From an uncultured Actinomycetes bacterium (GTDB lineage Bacteria > Actinomycetota > Actinomycetes > S36-B12 > CAIYMF01): a stretch of DNA of 35,602 nucleotides. The notes under the pieces are model-generated. The model saw only the letters and a list, made by a program, of their open reading frames with translations, was not told the origin of the DNA and did no database searches. How positions within the stretch are numbered: position 1 is the first letter of the stretch; each line of letters begins with the position of its first letter. Location: NCBI GenBank assembly GCA_903918645.1, contig CAIXFH010000005.1, positions 1-35,602 of the forward strand. The letters run 5' to 3'. Position numbers and translations under genes: made by a program. Positions 8,318-15,654 of this stretch are shown in pieces.

Positions 8318-9015
8318 TGGCCCTGCTCGAAGTCGATGCCATCGACGTGCACTATGGCGATTTTCAGGCAATCTATGGCCTCTCGATCACCGTCGACGAG
8401 GGCGAGACCCTCGCTGTTATCGGGGCAAACGGAGCGGGTAAGAGCACCCTGCTCAAGACCATTGCCGGGATCAACCGCCCTCGAGTGGGCGAGGTTCGAT
8501 TCGATGGCGCAAACATCTCGGGGTTGGCAGCTCACCGTCGCGTTCCTCTTGGTATTTCGCTGACACCCGAAGGGCGCCGAATCTTTCCTAGCCTGACGCT
8601 CGAGGAGAACTTGCTCGTCGGCGGGCACACCAAGCGTCCCGGTTACTGGAATCTGACCACGGTGTACGAGACCTTCCCACTACTCGCCGATCGGCGAAGC
8701 CGGTTAGGGGTTCACGCATCGGGAGGCGAACAACAAGCCACCGCCATTGGCCGGGCACTGATGAGCAACCCCCGACTCCTACTACTCGACGAGGTATCCC
8801 TTGGACTCGCCCCGATCGTCGTGGAGAACATCTATGCGGCACTGCCGAACATTTCCGCACAGGGCACCACAGTGCTAGTGGTCGAGCAGGACGTGAACCA
8901 GGCGCTGAAGGTCGCGAACCGTGTGCACTGCCTGCTCGAGGGACGCAGCGTGCTCGAAGGTAAACCAGCCGAGTTGAGTCGCGAGCAAATCGCGTCCGCC
9001 TACTTCGGGATCTAG
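8317..9015 (+). CDS. livF: ABC transporter ATP-binding protein, LivF type
   Basis: This is a 232-residue ATPase, the normal length for LivF. Walker A GANGAGKST is at 36-44, a canonical signature SGGEQQ at 135-140 and Walker B LLLLDE at 154-159; the family's VVEQDVNQAL switch region follows. It pairs with the preceding LivG-type subunit to power uptake through the two permeases that follow. Start and stop are tightly packed: a one-base overlap upstream, and 9 bases to the permease, with TAGGAG doubling as stop codon and ribosome site. Confidence 0.9.
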   Translation: MALLEVDAIDVHYGDFQAIYGLSITVDEGETLAVIGANGAGKSTLLKTIAGINRPRVGEVRFDGANISGLAAHRRVPLGISLTPEGRRIFPSLTLEENLLVGGHTKRPGYWNLTTVYETFPLLADRRSRLGVHASGGEQQATAIGRALMSNPRLLLLDEVSLGLAPIVVENIYAALPNISAQGTTVLVVEQDVNQALKVANRVHCLLEGRSVLEGKPAELSREQIASAYFGI

Positions 9016-9024
9016 GAGTCAACG

Positions 9025-9894
9025 ATGGAGTGGGCAAACGCGATCGTGCAAGGAGTGCTGCTCGGCGGCCTCTATGCACTGCTAGCTGCCGGACTTTCGC
9101 TGATGTTCGGCGTCATGCGATTGGTCAACCTGGCACACGGAGCATTAGCGATCGTTGCCGCATACGCCGGGCTAGTGCTCGTTCAGAAGACCGGTATGCC
9201 ACCGTTTGCAAGCATCGTGATCGTCGTGCCCCTCATGGCAATCCTTGGCTGGGTGCTTCAACGAACATTGCTGAACACCGCCCTGAACCGCCAAGCTCTG
9301 GCACCGATCCTGGTCACCTTCGGGCTGGCCGTCATCATCCAGAACCTGCTTCTCGAATTGTTTACCGCGGATAACCAGAGCATCGATGTCGGATCGCTCG
9401 CAAGCTCGAGCATTCAGATCACCCCTGACATCGCAATCGGCGTGTTCCCACTCATCACGTTCATCGTCGGCGTGCTTGTCATTGGTCTACTTCAGCAGTA
9501 CTTGGCACGCACAGCGACGGGTCGGGCAATGCGGGCTACCAGCGACGACCGCGAAGCCGCCGAGCTCATGGGGATTGACAACAAGTATGTGTATTCGCTG
9601 GCGACCGCCATCTCGCTTGGCCTCGTGGGCATCGCTGGGGTCTTCCTCGGAATACGCACCCAGTTCAACCCAACCTTTGGCGATGCGACGCTGATCTTTG
9701 CGTTCGAGGCCGTGATCATCGGTGGCCTTGGCTCGCTCTGGGGCACGCTCGCTGGCGGCATGATCCTTGGTATCGCACAAACCGTTGGCGCCCAAGCCTT
9801 TCCCTCATCTGGGGTCCTTCTCGGACACGTCGTCTTCTTGCTCGTTCTCGCGTTCCGACCAACTGGACTCTTCCCAAAGGTCGTGAACGGATGA
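9025..9894 (+). CDS. livH: ABC transporter permease, LivH type
   Basis: This 289-residue integral membrane protein has about eight hydrophobic segments. It opens with VQGVLLGGLYALLAAGLSLMFG cut by the family turn MRLVNLAHGAL. Further marks of the LivH family are ATGRAMRATSDDREAAELMGID, a cytoplasmic loop that contacts the ATPase, and AVIIGGLGSLWGTLAGG near the C-terminus. It should form the transmembrane pore with the next gene product. The start is ATG 9025 after TAGGAG; the stop overlaps the next start in ATGA. Confidence 0.9.
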   Translation: MEWANAIVQGVLLGGLYALLAAGLSLMFGVMRLVNLAHGALAIVAAYAGLVLVQKTGMPPFASIVIVVPLMAILGWVLQRTLLNTALNRQALAPILVTFGLAVIIQNLLLELFTADNQSIDVGSLASSSIQITPDIAIGVFPLITFIVGVLVIGLLQQYLARTATGRAMRATSDDREAAELMGIDNKYVYSLATAISLGLVGIAGVFLGIRTQFNPTFGDATLIFAFEAVIIGGLGSLWGTLAGGMILGIAQTVGAQAFPSSGVLLGHVVFLLVLAFRPTGLFPKVVNG

Positions 9895-10943
9895 GCAAGT
9901 CACTTGCCGGTGCAGCCGTCACTCAGACAGTGAAGGTGCGTCGATCGACCAGGTCGTCCTACGTCGGGGTCGCCGTGTTTGCGATCGCAATCGCAGCACT
10001 GGCGATCGGCCCGTTTGCCTTCCTCACCAAGGGAAATCAGCAGAATCTGGTCACCCTGTTCACCTACATCATCTTGGGCACTATGTGGAACCTGCTCGCT
10101 GGCTATGGCGGCATGGTGTCGATCGGACAGCAAGCCTTCATCGGTATCGGCGCCTATGGAATCGTGTACGCAGCCGACAACCTCGGGGTCGGACCAATAA
10201 TCGCGGTGCCCATCGCGATGGTGATATCTGGAGCCATCGCCTACCTCGTTTCGTTCTTGGCGTTCCGATTGTCTGGCGGCTACTTCGCGATCGGCACTTG
10301 GGTTATCGCTGAAGTCATCAAGCTGGTCACCACACAGATCACAGCCCTCGGAGCGGGCTCGGGCATATCGCTCACAGCTTTTGCGGGAGCCAAGCCAGAG
10401 ATCCGCATCGCGACCGTGTACTGGATGGCACTCGCTTCCGTTGTGGTCGCAGTGCTCGTCACCTACCTGCTCATTCGGTCGCGTCTGGGCGCTGGCTTCA
10501 CCGCACTTCGCGATGACCCGACCGCGGCAGCAACACTGGGGGTACACGTCACCCGCAGCAAGCGAGTCATCTGGGTGGCAGCCGCGATGGGTTGCGGGCT
10601 CGCGGGCGCACTCCTGGCCGCGAATACGCTCCGAGTGCAACCCGACAGTGTGTATTCAGTGCAGCTCACAGCCGCCATGATCTTCATCGTCGTCATCGGG
10701 GGAATCGGGACAATCGAGGGGCCGATTGTCGGCGCGATCGTCTATTTCGCTCTCGAGCAATACCTGTCCGACCTCGGCGCTTGGTACCTCGTGATCCTCG
10801 GCAGTGTGGCGATCATCATGGTGCTGTTCTTACCCCAGGGTCTGTGGGGATTGCTATCGGGCAAGGGTCGAATCCAACTCTTCCCCACTGGATATCGGCT
10901 CATCTCTGGGCCACCGATCGCGGAAGGGTCGAAAGAGTCGTGA
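9891..10943 (+). CDS. livM: ABC transporter permease, LivM type
   Basis: This is a 350-residue multispanning permease. LivM features are LGTMWNLLAGYGGMVSIGQ, AFIGIGAYG, the ATPase-contact loop RSRLGAGFTALRDDPTAA and VIGGIGTIEGPIVGAIV. A basic N-terminal tail of about 25 residues precedes the first membrane segment. It completes a five-component importer of the HAAT family. Its TGA overlaps the GTG proposed for the hydroxyquinol dioxygenase, so a catabolic enzyme is translationally tied to the transporter. This supports an aromatic substrate for the importer. Confidence 0.9.
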   Translation: MSKSLAGAAVTQTVKVRRSTRSSYVGVAVFAIAIAALAIGPFAFLTKGNQQNLVTLFTYIILGTMWNLLAGYGGMVSIGQQAFIGIGAYGIVYAADNLGVGPIIAVPIAMVISGAIAYLVSFLAFRLSGGYFAIGTWVIAEVIKLVTTQITALGAGSGISLTAFAGAKPEIRIATVYWMALASVVVAVLVTYLLIRSRLGAGFTALRDDPTAAATLGVHVTRSKRVIWVAAAMGCGLAGALLAANTLRVQPDSVYSVQLTAAMIFIVVIGGIGTIEGPIVGAIVYFALEQYLSDLGAWYLVILGSVAIIMVLFLPQGLWGLLSGKGRIQLFPTGYRLISGPPIAEGSKES

Positions 10944-11788
10944 GTATGGAACCGATGACCGAAGAAGCTCTCACGGAAGAAGTAGTTGCCCGGCTCGACG
11001 GCACCCCTGACCTCCGGCTCCGCGAGGTAATGCAGGCCTTGGTCAGACATCTGCATGCGTTTGCGCGTGAGGTCAGGCTGACCGATGCCGAGTGGATAGC
11101 TGGCATCGGATTCCTCACCGAGACCGGCCAGATCTCAGACGACGTGCGGCAGGAATTCATCCTGCTCTCAGACACTCTCGGGCTCTCGTCCTTGGTCGAT
11201 CTGATCAACAATGCGAATGCAACTCCAGGAGCCACCGAAACCACAATCCTTGGGCCGTTCTACGTACCCAATTCTCCGCAGCGCGCGTTTGGTGATTCGA
11301 TGATCGAGTTCGATGACGGCGGCGAACTCACGACCGTCAGTGGGCGGGTACTCGGCCATGACGGATCGCCGATCCCGAACGCTGTACTTGATGTCTGGCA
11401 GAACTCAGCTAACGGCTTCTACGCCGTGCAGCAGCCTGAGGTTCAACCCCCGACCAACCTTCGGGGCATCTTCCACACCGACCAGCAAGGCCGGTACGAG
11501 TTTCGCACTGTGCGACCCAAGCCGTACCCCATTCCTGCTGATGGGCCAGTGGGGCACCTCATCGACATAACCGGACGACACCCGTGGCGGGCCGCGCATT
11601 TGCACGTCAAAGTGTCGGCCGACGGTTTCCGTTCGCTGACCACGCACGTGTTCGATGCCAGCAGTGCCTATCTCGACAGCGACACCGTCTTCGGGGTGAA
11701 GGGTTCACTCGTCGCCGATTTCCGACCAAGTGGCGATGGCCCCCTGCAGTGCTCGGTCGACTTCGTTCTCACCACGGATCAGAGCTAA
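10940..11788 (+). CDS. chqB: intradiol dioxygenase, probable hydroxyquinol 1,2-dioxygenase
   Basis: The 282-residue protein has an N-terminal helical domain (about 1-100) and an intradiol catalytic domain. Fe(III) ligands are visible as Tyr161 in NGFYAVQ, Tyr196 in PKPYPIP, and His220 and His222 in RAAHLHVKV. This agrees with the Tyr/Tyr/His/His set and spacing of hydroxyquinol 1,2-dioxygenases (about 164/197/221/223). The TTILGPFY and DVWQNSANGFY segments also fit the hydroxyquinol rather than the catechol branch. It should open 1,2,4-trihydroxybenzene to maleylacetate, which the reductase at 4894 then uses. The GTG at 10940 gives a GTGA overlap with livM; ATG 10946 is an alternative. Translation frames further upstream lie inside livM and are not believed. 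Confidence 0.88.
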   Translation: MSMEPMTEEALTEEVVARLDGTPDLRLREVMQALVRHLHAFAREVRLTDAEWIAGIGFLTETGQISDDVRQEFILLSDTLGLSSLVDLINNANATPGATETTILGPFYVPNSPQRAFGDSMIEFDDGGELTTVSGRVLGHDGSPIPNAVLDVWQNSANGFYAVQQPEVQPPTNLRGIFHTDQQGRYEFRTVRPKPYPIPADGPVGHLIDITGRHPWRAAHLHVKVSADGFRSLTTHVFDASSAYLDSDTVFGVKGSLVADFRPSGDGPLQCSVDFVLTTDQS

Positions 11789-11799
11789 ATATCTTCTAT

Positions 11800-11835
11800 T
11801 CCTATCTGGTGGGATATAACTCCCGTCAGATAGGA
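11800..11835 (+). promoter_or_regulatory. 15-bp dyad upstream of the SDR module
   Basis: The arm 11800-11814 (TCCTATCTGGTGGGA) pairs with 11821-11835 (TCCCGTCAGATAGGA). That gives 13 Watson-Crick pairs plus two adjacent G:U pairs around loop TATAAC, which itself looks like a -10 element. It sits in the only real gap (11789-11867) between the hydroxyquinol dioxygenase and the next operon segment. It may be an operator overlapping a promoter, or an RNA hairpin; the IclR protein at 15655 is a candidate ligand. Confidence 0.45.
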
Positions 11836-11867
11836 TAAACTTGTCTCTACACCCGCCTGGAGGACTC

Positions 11868-12668
11868 ATGTCGGCCGAATCCGTCGCACCCAACCCGCTC
11901 TCTCGCTTCTCGGTAGCCGGCCGATCTATCCTCATCACCGGCGCCACCGGTGCTATGGGAAGCGAGGCCGCACAAGCTCTCGCGGCCGCCGGCGCGAAGG
12001 TGACCATGGCCGGGGGGGACGCTGATGGTCTTGCGAAGATCCGGGACCGAATCCAGAGCGACGATGTAGTCATCGTCCCTCGCCGACCCGATTCACCCGA
12101 GGCCGCAGCCGAGATCGCCGCCGCAGCAGTCGATACATTCGGTGGCATCGATGGTGTACTCGTCGCATCCGGTATGAACAAGGTCGGCTTGATCACCGAC
12201 ATGCCGGTCGAGTCTTTCGACGCGGTCATGGACGCGAATGTGCGCGGTTCATGGCTCGTCTGCCAGGCCGCGGGTCGAGTGATGCTTGAGCAGGGCCGCG
12301 GTGGCAGTGTGATTTTGGTGTCGTCCACCCGTGGCAAACTCGGTCACCCCGCGGGCTACTCGGCGTACTGCCCCTCCAAGGCAGCCGTCGACCTTCTGAC
12401 GAAGACTCTTGCAGCCGAGTGGGGCGGGGCGCAGATCCGCGTAAATGCCATCGCGCCAACCGTTTTCCGCTCCGAACTCACCGCATGGATGTACGCCGAC
12501 GACGAGAAGGGTCGCACTACTCGCGAGGCCATGCTGTCGCGCATCCCCCTCAAGCGGCTCGCCGAGCCGGACGACTTCGTTGGCGCACTGATCTATCTAC
12601 TCAGCGATGCGTCATCGTTCGTCACAGGGCAGATTCTTTACCTCGATGGCGGGTACACCGCGTGCTGA
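11868..12668 (+). CDS. short-chain dehydrogenase/reductase, candidate polyhydroxybenzene (phloroglucinol) reductase
   Basis: This is a 266-residue classical SDR. The dinucleotide site TGATGAMG is at 24-31, NAG is replaced by VASGMN, the catalytic Ser is about 153, and Tyr167 and Lys171 lie in YSAYCPSK. The C-terminal LDGGYTA is typical. ATG 11868 is chosen because TGGAGGA at 11859-11864 sits just upstream; the frame is open from 11841, but only through an unsupported TTG. It starts a tightly packed set with a 3-hydroxyacyl-CoA-dehydrogenase-like enzyme, a cyclase and a beta-keto acid cleavage enzyme. In clostridial phloroglucinol fermentation an SDR does the first ring reduction, and by analogy this gene would reduce a phenolic or 1,3-diketone ring. 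The family call is firm; the substrate is inference. Confidence 0.85.
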   Translation: MSAESVAPNPLSRFSVAGRSILITGATGAMGSEAAQALAAAGAKVTMAGGDADGLAKIRDRIQSDDVVIVPRRPDSPEAAAEIAAAAVDTFGGIDGVLVASGMNKVGLITDMPVESFDAVMDANVRGSWLVCQAAGRVMLEQGRGGSVILVSSTRGKLGHPAGYSAYCPSKAAVDLLTKTLAAEWGGAQIRVNAIAPTVFRSELTAWMYADDEKGRTTREAMLSRIPLKRLAEPDDFVGALIYLLSDASSFVTGQILYLDGGYTAC

Positions 12669-13576
12669 CCGAGCCACTGCCCGGCGGTTTCCGCCAAGTC
12701 GCAGTTGTCGGTACCGGTCTCATGGGTCGACGTATCGCTGGCGTGCTCGCTCGAGGCGGAGCCCACGTCACCATCTACGACGTCAACACCGAGAGCCTTG
12801 CTGCCGCAGTTGCAACCGCAACAGCAATGGCGCTCGACTCTGCAAGACCTGGCACAGTCCGCGCGGGCAGCAGTCTCGTTGACGCCGTGGGCGAGGCCGA
12901 CTACATCACCGAAGCGGTGATCGAAGACCTCGGCGTGAAGGCAGACTTGATCGCCGAAATCAGCACGCTCAACGGCTCCGCAGTCATCGCGACTAACACC
13001 TCCGTTCTTCCGGTCAGCGCGATTGCAGTTCGCGCACTGTCGCCTCAACGCGTCGTGGGCACACACTGGTGGAACCCACCCGATCTCATCCCGATTGTGG
13101 AGGTCGTGCGCGGTGATCTCACTGCCACCGACACCATGAACCGAACCGTGGCCCTCCTCGAACACCTGGGCAAGCTGGCCGTCAGAGTCGAACGTGACAC
13201 GCCCGGCTTCGTAGGCAACCGACTTCAGCACGCGCTGTGGCGTGAAGCAGTTGCCCTAATCGCTGATGGAGTTTGCGACGCACAGACTGTTGATCTCGTG
13301 TGCCGCAACACAATTGGGCTTCGGCTGGCCAAGATGGGGCCGATCGAGACCGCCGATTACGTGGGCCTTGATCTCACCCGCGCCATTCATGACGCAGTGC
13401 TGCCGAGCCTCAACACCGATACTCGCGCTAACGACCTGCTTGTCCAACTAGTCGAGCAAGGCGACCTCGGCGCGAAGTCGGGCCAGGGCTTCCTGACCTG
13501 GCCAGCGGGCAGGCGCGAACAAGCCTCGTTAGAACTCGCTGCCCACATCAGCACCCAGGTGAATTCCCAGTCTTGA
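12662..13576 (+). CDS. 3-hydroxyacyl-CoA dehydrogenase-family protein, likely acting on a free beta-hydroxy acid
   Basis: The 304-residue protein has an N-terminal Rossmann fold with GTGLMG (17-22) and an aspartate at the end of strand two (YDVN), suggesting NAD. The catalytic pair appears as His135 in GTHWWNPP and Glu147 in VEVVRG, 12 residues apart as in the family. The C-terminal domain contains GFVGNRLQHALWREA. The HWWNPP form is common in relatives such as L-carnitine dehydrogenase that oxidise free hydroxy acids next to DUF849 cleavage enzymes. That pairing recurs here and suggests oxidation of a beta-hydroxy acid to a beta-keto acid. The GTG at 12662 overlaps the SDR stop by 7 bases; the frame extends upstream inside the SDR gene but has no supported start there. 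Confidence 0.85.
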   Translation: MLTEPLPGGFRQVAVVGTGLMGRRIAGVLARGGAHVTIYDVNTESLAAAVATATAMALDSARPGTVRAGSSLVDAVGEADYITEAVIEDLGVKADLIAEISTLNGSAVIATNTSVLPVSAIAVRALSPQRVVGTHWWNPPDLIPIVEVVRGDLTATDTMNRTVALLEHLGKLAVRVERDTPGFVGNRLQHALWREAVALIADGVCDAQTVDLVCRNTIGLRLAKMGPIETADYVGLDLTRAIHDAVLPSLNTDTRANDLLVQLVEQGDLGAKSGQGFLTWPAGRREQASLELAAHISTQVNSQS

Positions 13577-13652
13577 ATCTCGCAGCGATCTAACTCCGAC
13601 CACCAATCCGCCAAGAAACCGACACGATGCACCACCGATGAAAGGAAGCGCC

Positions 13653-14480
13653 ATGACTTGGACCTGGCCCGTGAGCCCCAAGGAAGCCAATCTTGAGTTC
13701 TACGACCTGTCGCACCCGTGGGGTCACGGTGTACCGGCATGGCCCTACTTCGAGGACGTCAAGATCGAACGTCTCCACGGGATGGCCAAGAGCCGCGTGC
13801 TTACGCAGAAGATCACCACTGTCATGCACTCAGGCACGCACATCGATGCACCCGGGCACGTCATTGAGGGAACGCCGCTACTTCACGAGATTCCGCTTCA
13901 CAACTTCTTTGGAACCGGCGTGGTCGTATCCATTCCCAAGGAGAAGTGGGGCGTGGTGACAGCCGACGATCTCGAGAAGGCTTCACCCGAGATCCGCGAG
14001 GGCGACATCGTGATAGTCAACACTGGCTGGCACCACAAGTACGCCGACAGTGCGGAGTACTACGCCTACTCTCCCGGCTTCTACAAAGAGGCCGGCGAAT
14101 GGTTCGCGGCAAAGGGCGTCAAGGCTGTCGGCACCGACACCCAAGCGCTGGATCACCCCATGGCTACTGCTATCGGGCCGCACGGACCGACCGAGTCAAC
14201 AGGCGGGCTCTTGCCATGGGCCGTGAAGGAATATGAAGAAGAGACCGGGCGCAAGGTCCTCGACGACTTCCCGGAATGGGAGCCCTGCCACCGAGCCATC
14301 TTGAGCAAGGGCATCTACGGCTTCGAGAACGTCGGCGGAGACCTCGACAAGGTCACTGGAAAGCGCGTCACGTTCGCGGCTTTCCCGTGGCGCTGGGTCG
14401 GTGGCGACGGCTGCATCGTCCGTCTCGTAGCGATCGTTGACCCCACCGGTGAGTACAGACTCGAAAACGGCCAGGGCTGA
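13653..14480 (+). CDS. cyclase-family metal-dependent hydrolase, candidate ring-opening cyclohydrolase
   Basis: This is a 275-residue member of the cyclase/kynurenine formamidase family (PF04199). The metal motif HSGTHIDAPGH is at 59-69 with His59, His63, Asp65 and His69; GTDTQALDHP (160-169) supplies a further His, and Glu225 lies in IYGFENVGG. All positions needed for a working metal centre appear present. The ATG at 13653 is chosen because AAAGGAAG at 13641-13648 precedes it; ATG 13638 has no such site. Family members hydrolyse cyclic or aryl amides and cyclic 1,3-diketones. In the context of an SDR, a hydroxyacid dehydrogenase and DUF849, hydrolysis of a reduced ring such as dihydrophloroglucinol to an open-chain oxo acid is the attractive option; this is inferred. 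Confidence 0.85.
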   Translation: MTWTWPVSPKEANLEFYDLSHPWGHGVPAWPYFEDVKIERLHGMAKSRVLTQKITTVMHSGTHIDAPGHVIEGTPLLHEIPLHNFFGTGVVVSIPKEKWGVVTADDLEKASPEIREGDIVIVNTGWHHKYADSAEYYAYSPGFYKEAGEWFAAKGVKAVGTDTQALDHPMATAIGPHGPTESTGGLLPWAVKEYEEETGRKVLDDFPEWEPCHRAILSKGIYGFENVGGDLDKVTGKRVTFAAFPWRWVGGDGCIVRLVAIVDPTGEYRLENGQG

Positions 14481-14481
14481 C

Positions 14482-14829
14482 ATGGCCGACTTCAGACCCT
14501 TCGAGTCGGCGAAGGCTTATGAGGCACCGTTTCACAACGACGTCGATACCCGTCGGCTCCAAGGGCTGGACGTCAGCGACACGGACGCGATGTGGGTCGG
14601 CCTCTCGGTGTACGCACCGGGAGGCTCGATCGACCTAGCGCCAGCGCGCTCCGAGTCGATCTACGTCGTGCTCGATGGCGAACTCGTCGTGACCGTTGGC
14701 GACGAAGAATTCGTGCTGCGCAAGCACGACTCACTCCACCTCAATCAAGGTGAGGTGCGATCAGCTGTTAACCGCACTGATTCACCCACCACGATGCTCG
14801 TCTCAATCGCGACCCTCAAGGACGCTTAA
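14482..14829 (+). CDS. small cupin-domain protein of unknown role
   Basis: This 115-residue single-domain cupin has the core ESIYVVLDGELVVTVGDEEF, then HDSLHLNQGEVRSAVNRT. Motif 1 lacks the usual HxH pair (ARSESIYVV), so a standard metal site is doubtful; the second motif keeps no clear His at the normal place. It starts at ATG 14482, 2 bases after the cyclase stop, and its TAA shares a base with the ATG of the DUF849 gene. It is therefore an integral part of the module. It could be a minor isomerase/tautomerase, an effector-binding helper or a non-catalytic protein. I do not recognise a specific function. Confidence 0.75.
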   Translation: MADFRPFESAKAYEAPFHNDVDTRRLQGLDVSDTDAMWVGLSVYAPGGSIDLAPARSESIYVVLDGELVVTVGDEEFVLRKHDSLHLNQGEVRSAVNRTDSPTTMLVSIATLKDA

Positions 14830-15644
14830 TGAGTGTCATCATCACGGTTGCACCCACCGGCCCAATCGCATCGACGGCTGACAATCCCTCGCTGCCGACG
14901 CAGCCTCTCGAGATTGCCGAGGCCGTTCACGCGGCCTATCTCGAGGGCGCGTCGGTCGCGCACCTGCACTTTCGCGATGCCAATGAGAAGCCGACCGCTG
15001 ATCTGGGCATCGCGCAACGCACCATGGACCTCATCGCTGAGCGGTGTCCGATCCTGATTCAGGTCTCCACTGGTGTTGGCCTCGCGGTCGAGTTCGAGGA
15101 GCGGGAAAAGCTCGTCGAACTTCGTCCGCGAATGGCGACGCTCAACCCCTGCACCATGAGTTTCGGCGAGGGTGAGTTCCGTAATCCACCCATCGGAGTT
15201 CGCCGACTCGCCGCACGAATGCGCGAACTCGACGTGAAGCCTGAGCTCGAGGTGTACGACACCGGCCACCTCGATGCCTGCATCCGGCTGTGGGAAGAGG
15301 GCTTGCTCGCCGAGCCACTGCAGTTCTCCCTAGTGCTCGGCGTACGCGGCGGCATGGCCGCAACTGCTGACAACCTGATCACGATGGTCAAGCGACTTCC
15401 ACCTGATGCCATCTGGCAGGTGATAGCGATCGGCAAGTCCAGCCTTGAACTCACTGCGATCGGACTTGCCCTCGGCGGCAATGCACGTGCCGGGCTCGAA
15501 GACACCCTCTACCTTCGCAAAGGCGAACTCGCACAAGGAAACACGCCGCTGGTTACCCGCGCGGTTCAACTTGCCCGTGACCTAGATTTACCTATCGCGT
15601 CACCCGAACAGGCAGAGCAGATCCTGTCGCTGCCCAGTCGATGA
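14829..15644 (+). CDS. beta-keto acid cleavage enzyme (BKACE, DUF849)
   Basis: This is a 271-residue TIM-barrel enzyme of the DUF849/Kce family. These enzymes condense a beta-keto acid with acetyl-CoA and split it into acetoacetate and a new acyl-CoA. Zn ligands are seen as His45 and His47 in AHLHFRD and Glu223 in GLEDTLY, matching the Kce pattern (His46, His48, Glu230). N-terminal ITVAPTG and central LVLGVRGGMAAT are also typical. Two substrates are plausible here: triacetate (3,5-dioxohexanoate) from a reductive phloroglucinol route, or 3-oxoadipate from the hydroquinone/hydroxyquinol route, which would give succinyl-CoA without a thiolase. The sequence does not decide. The start overlaps the cupin stop (TAATG). 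Confidence 0.88.
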   Translation: MSVIITVAPTGPIASTADNPSLPTQPLEIAEAVHAAYLEGASVAHLHFRDANEKPTADLGIAQRTMDLIAERCPILIQVSTGVGLAVEFEEREKLVELRPRMATLNPCTMSFGEGEFRNPPIGVRRLAARMRELDVKPELEVYDTGHLDACIRLWEEGLLAEPLQFSLVLGVRGGMAATADNLITMVKRLPPDAIWQVIAIGKSSLELTAIGLALGGNARAGLEDTLYLRKGELAQGNTPLVTRAVQLARDLDLPIASPEQAEQILSLPSR

Positions 15645-15654
15645 GGCTGCGAAC

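Noticed and set aside
9900-10640. 246-codon open frame on the minus strand opposite livM
   Set aside because: Antisense to a clear membrane protein; translation is charged and His/Cys-rich with no fold signals.
10592-10939. Upstream extension of the hydroxyquinol dioxygenase into livM
   Set aside because: It would lie entirely within livM coding sequence, and the known family begins near the chosen start.
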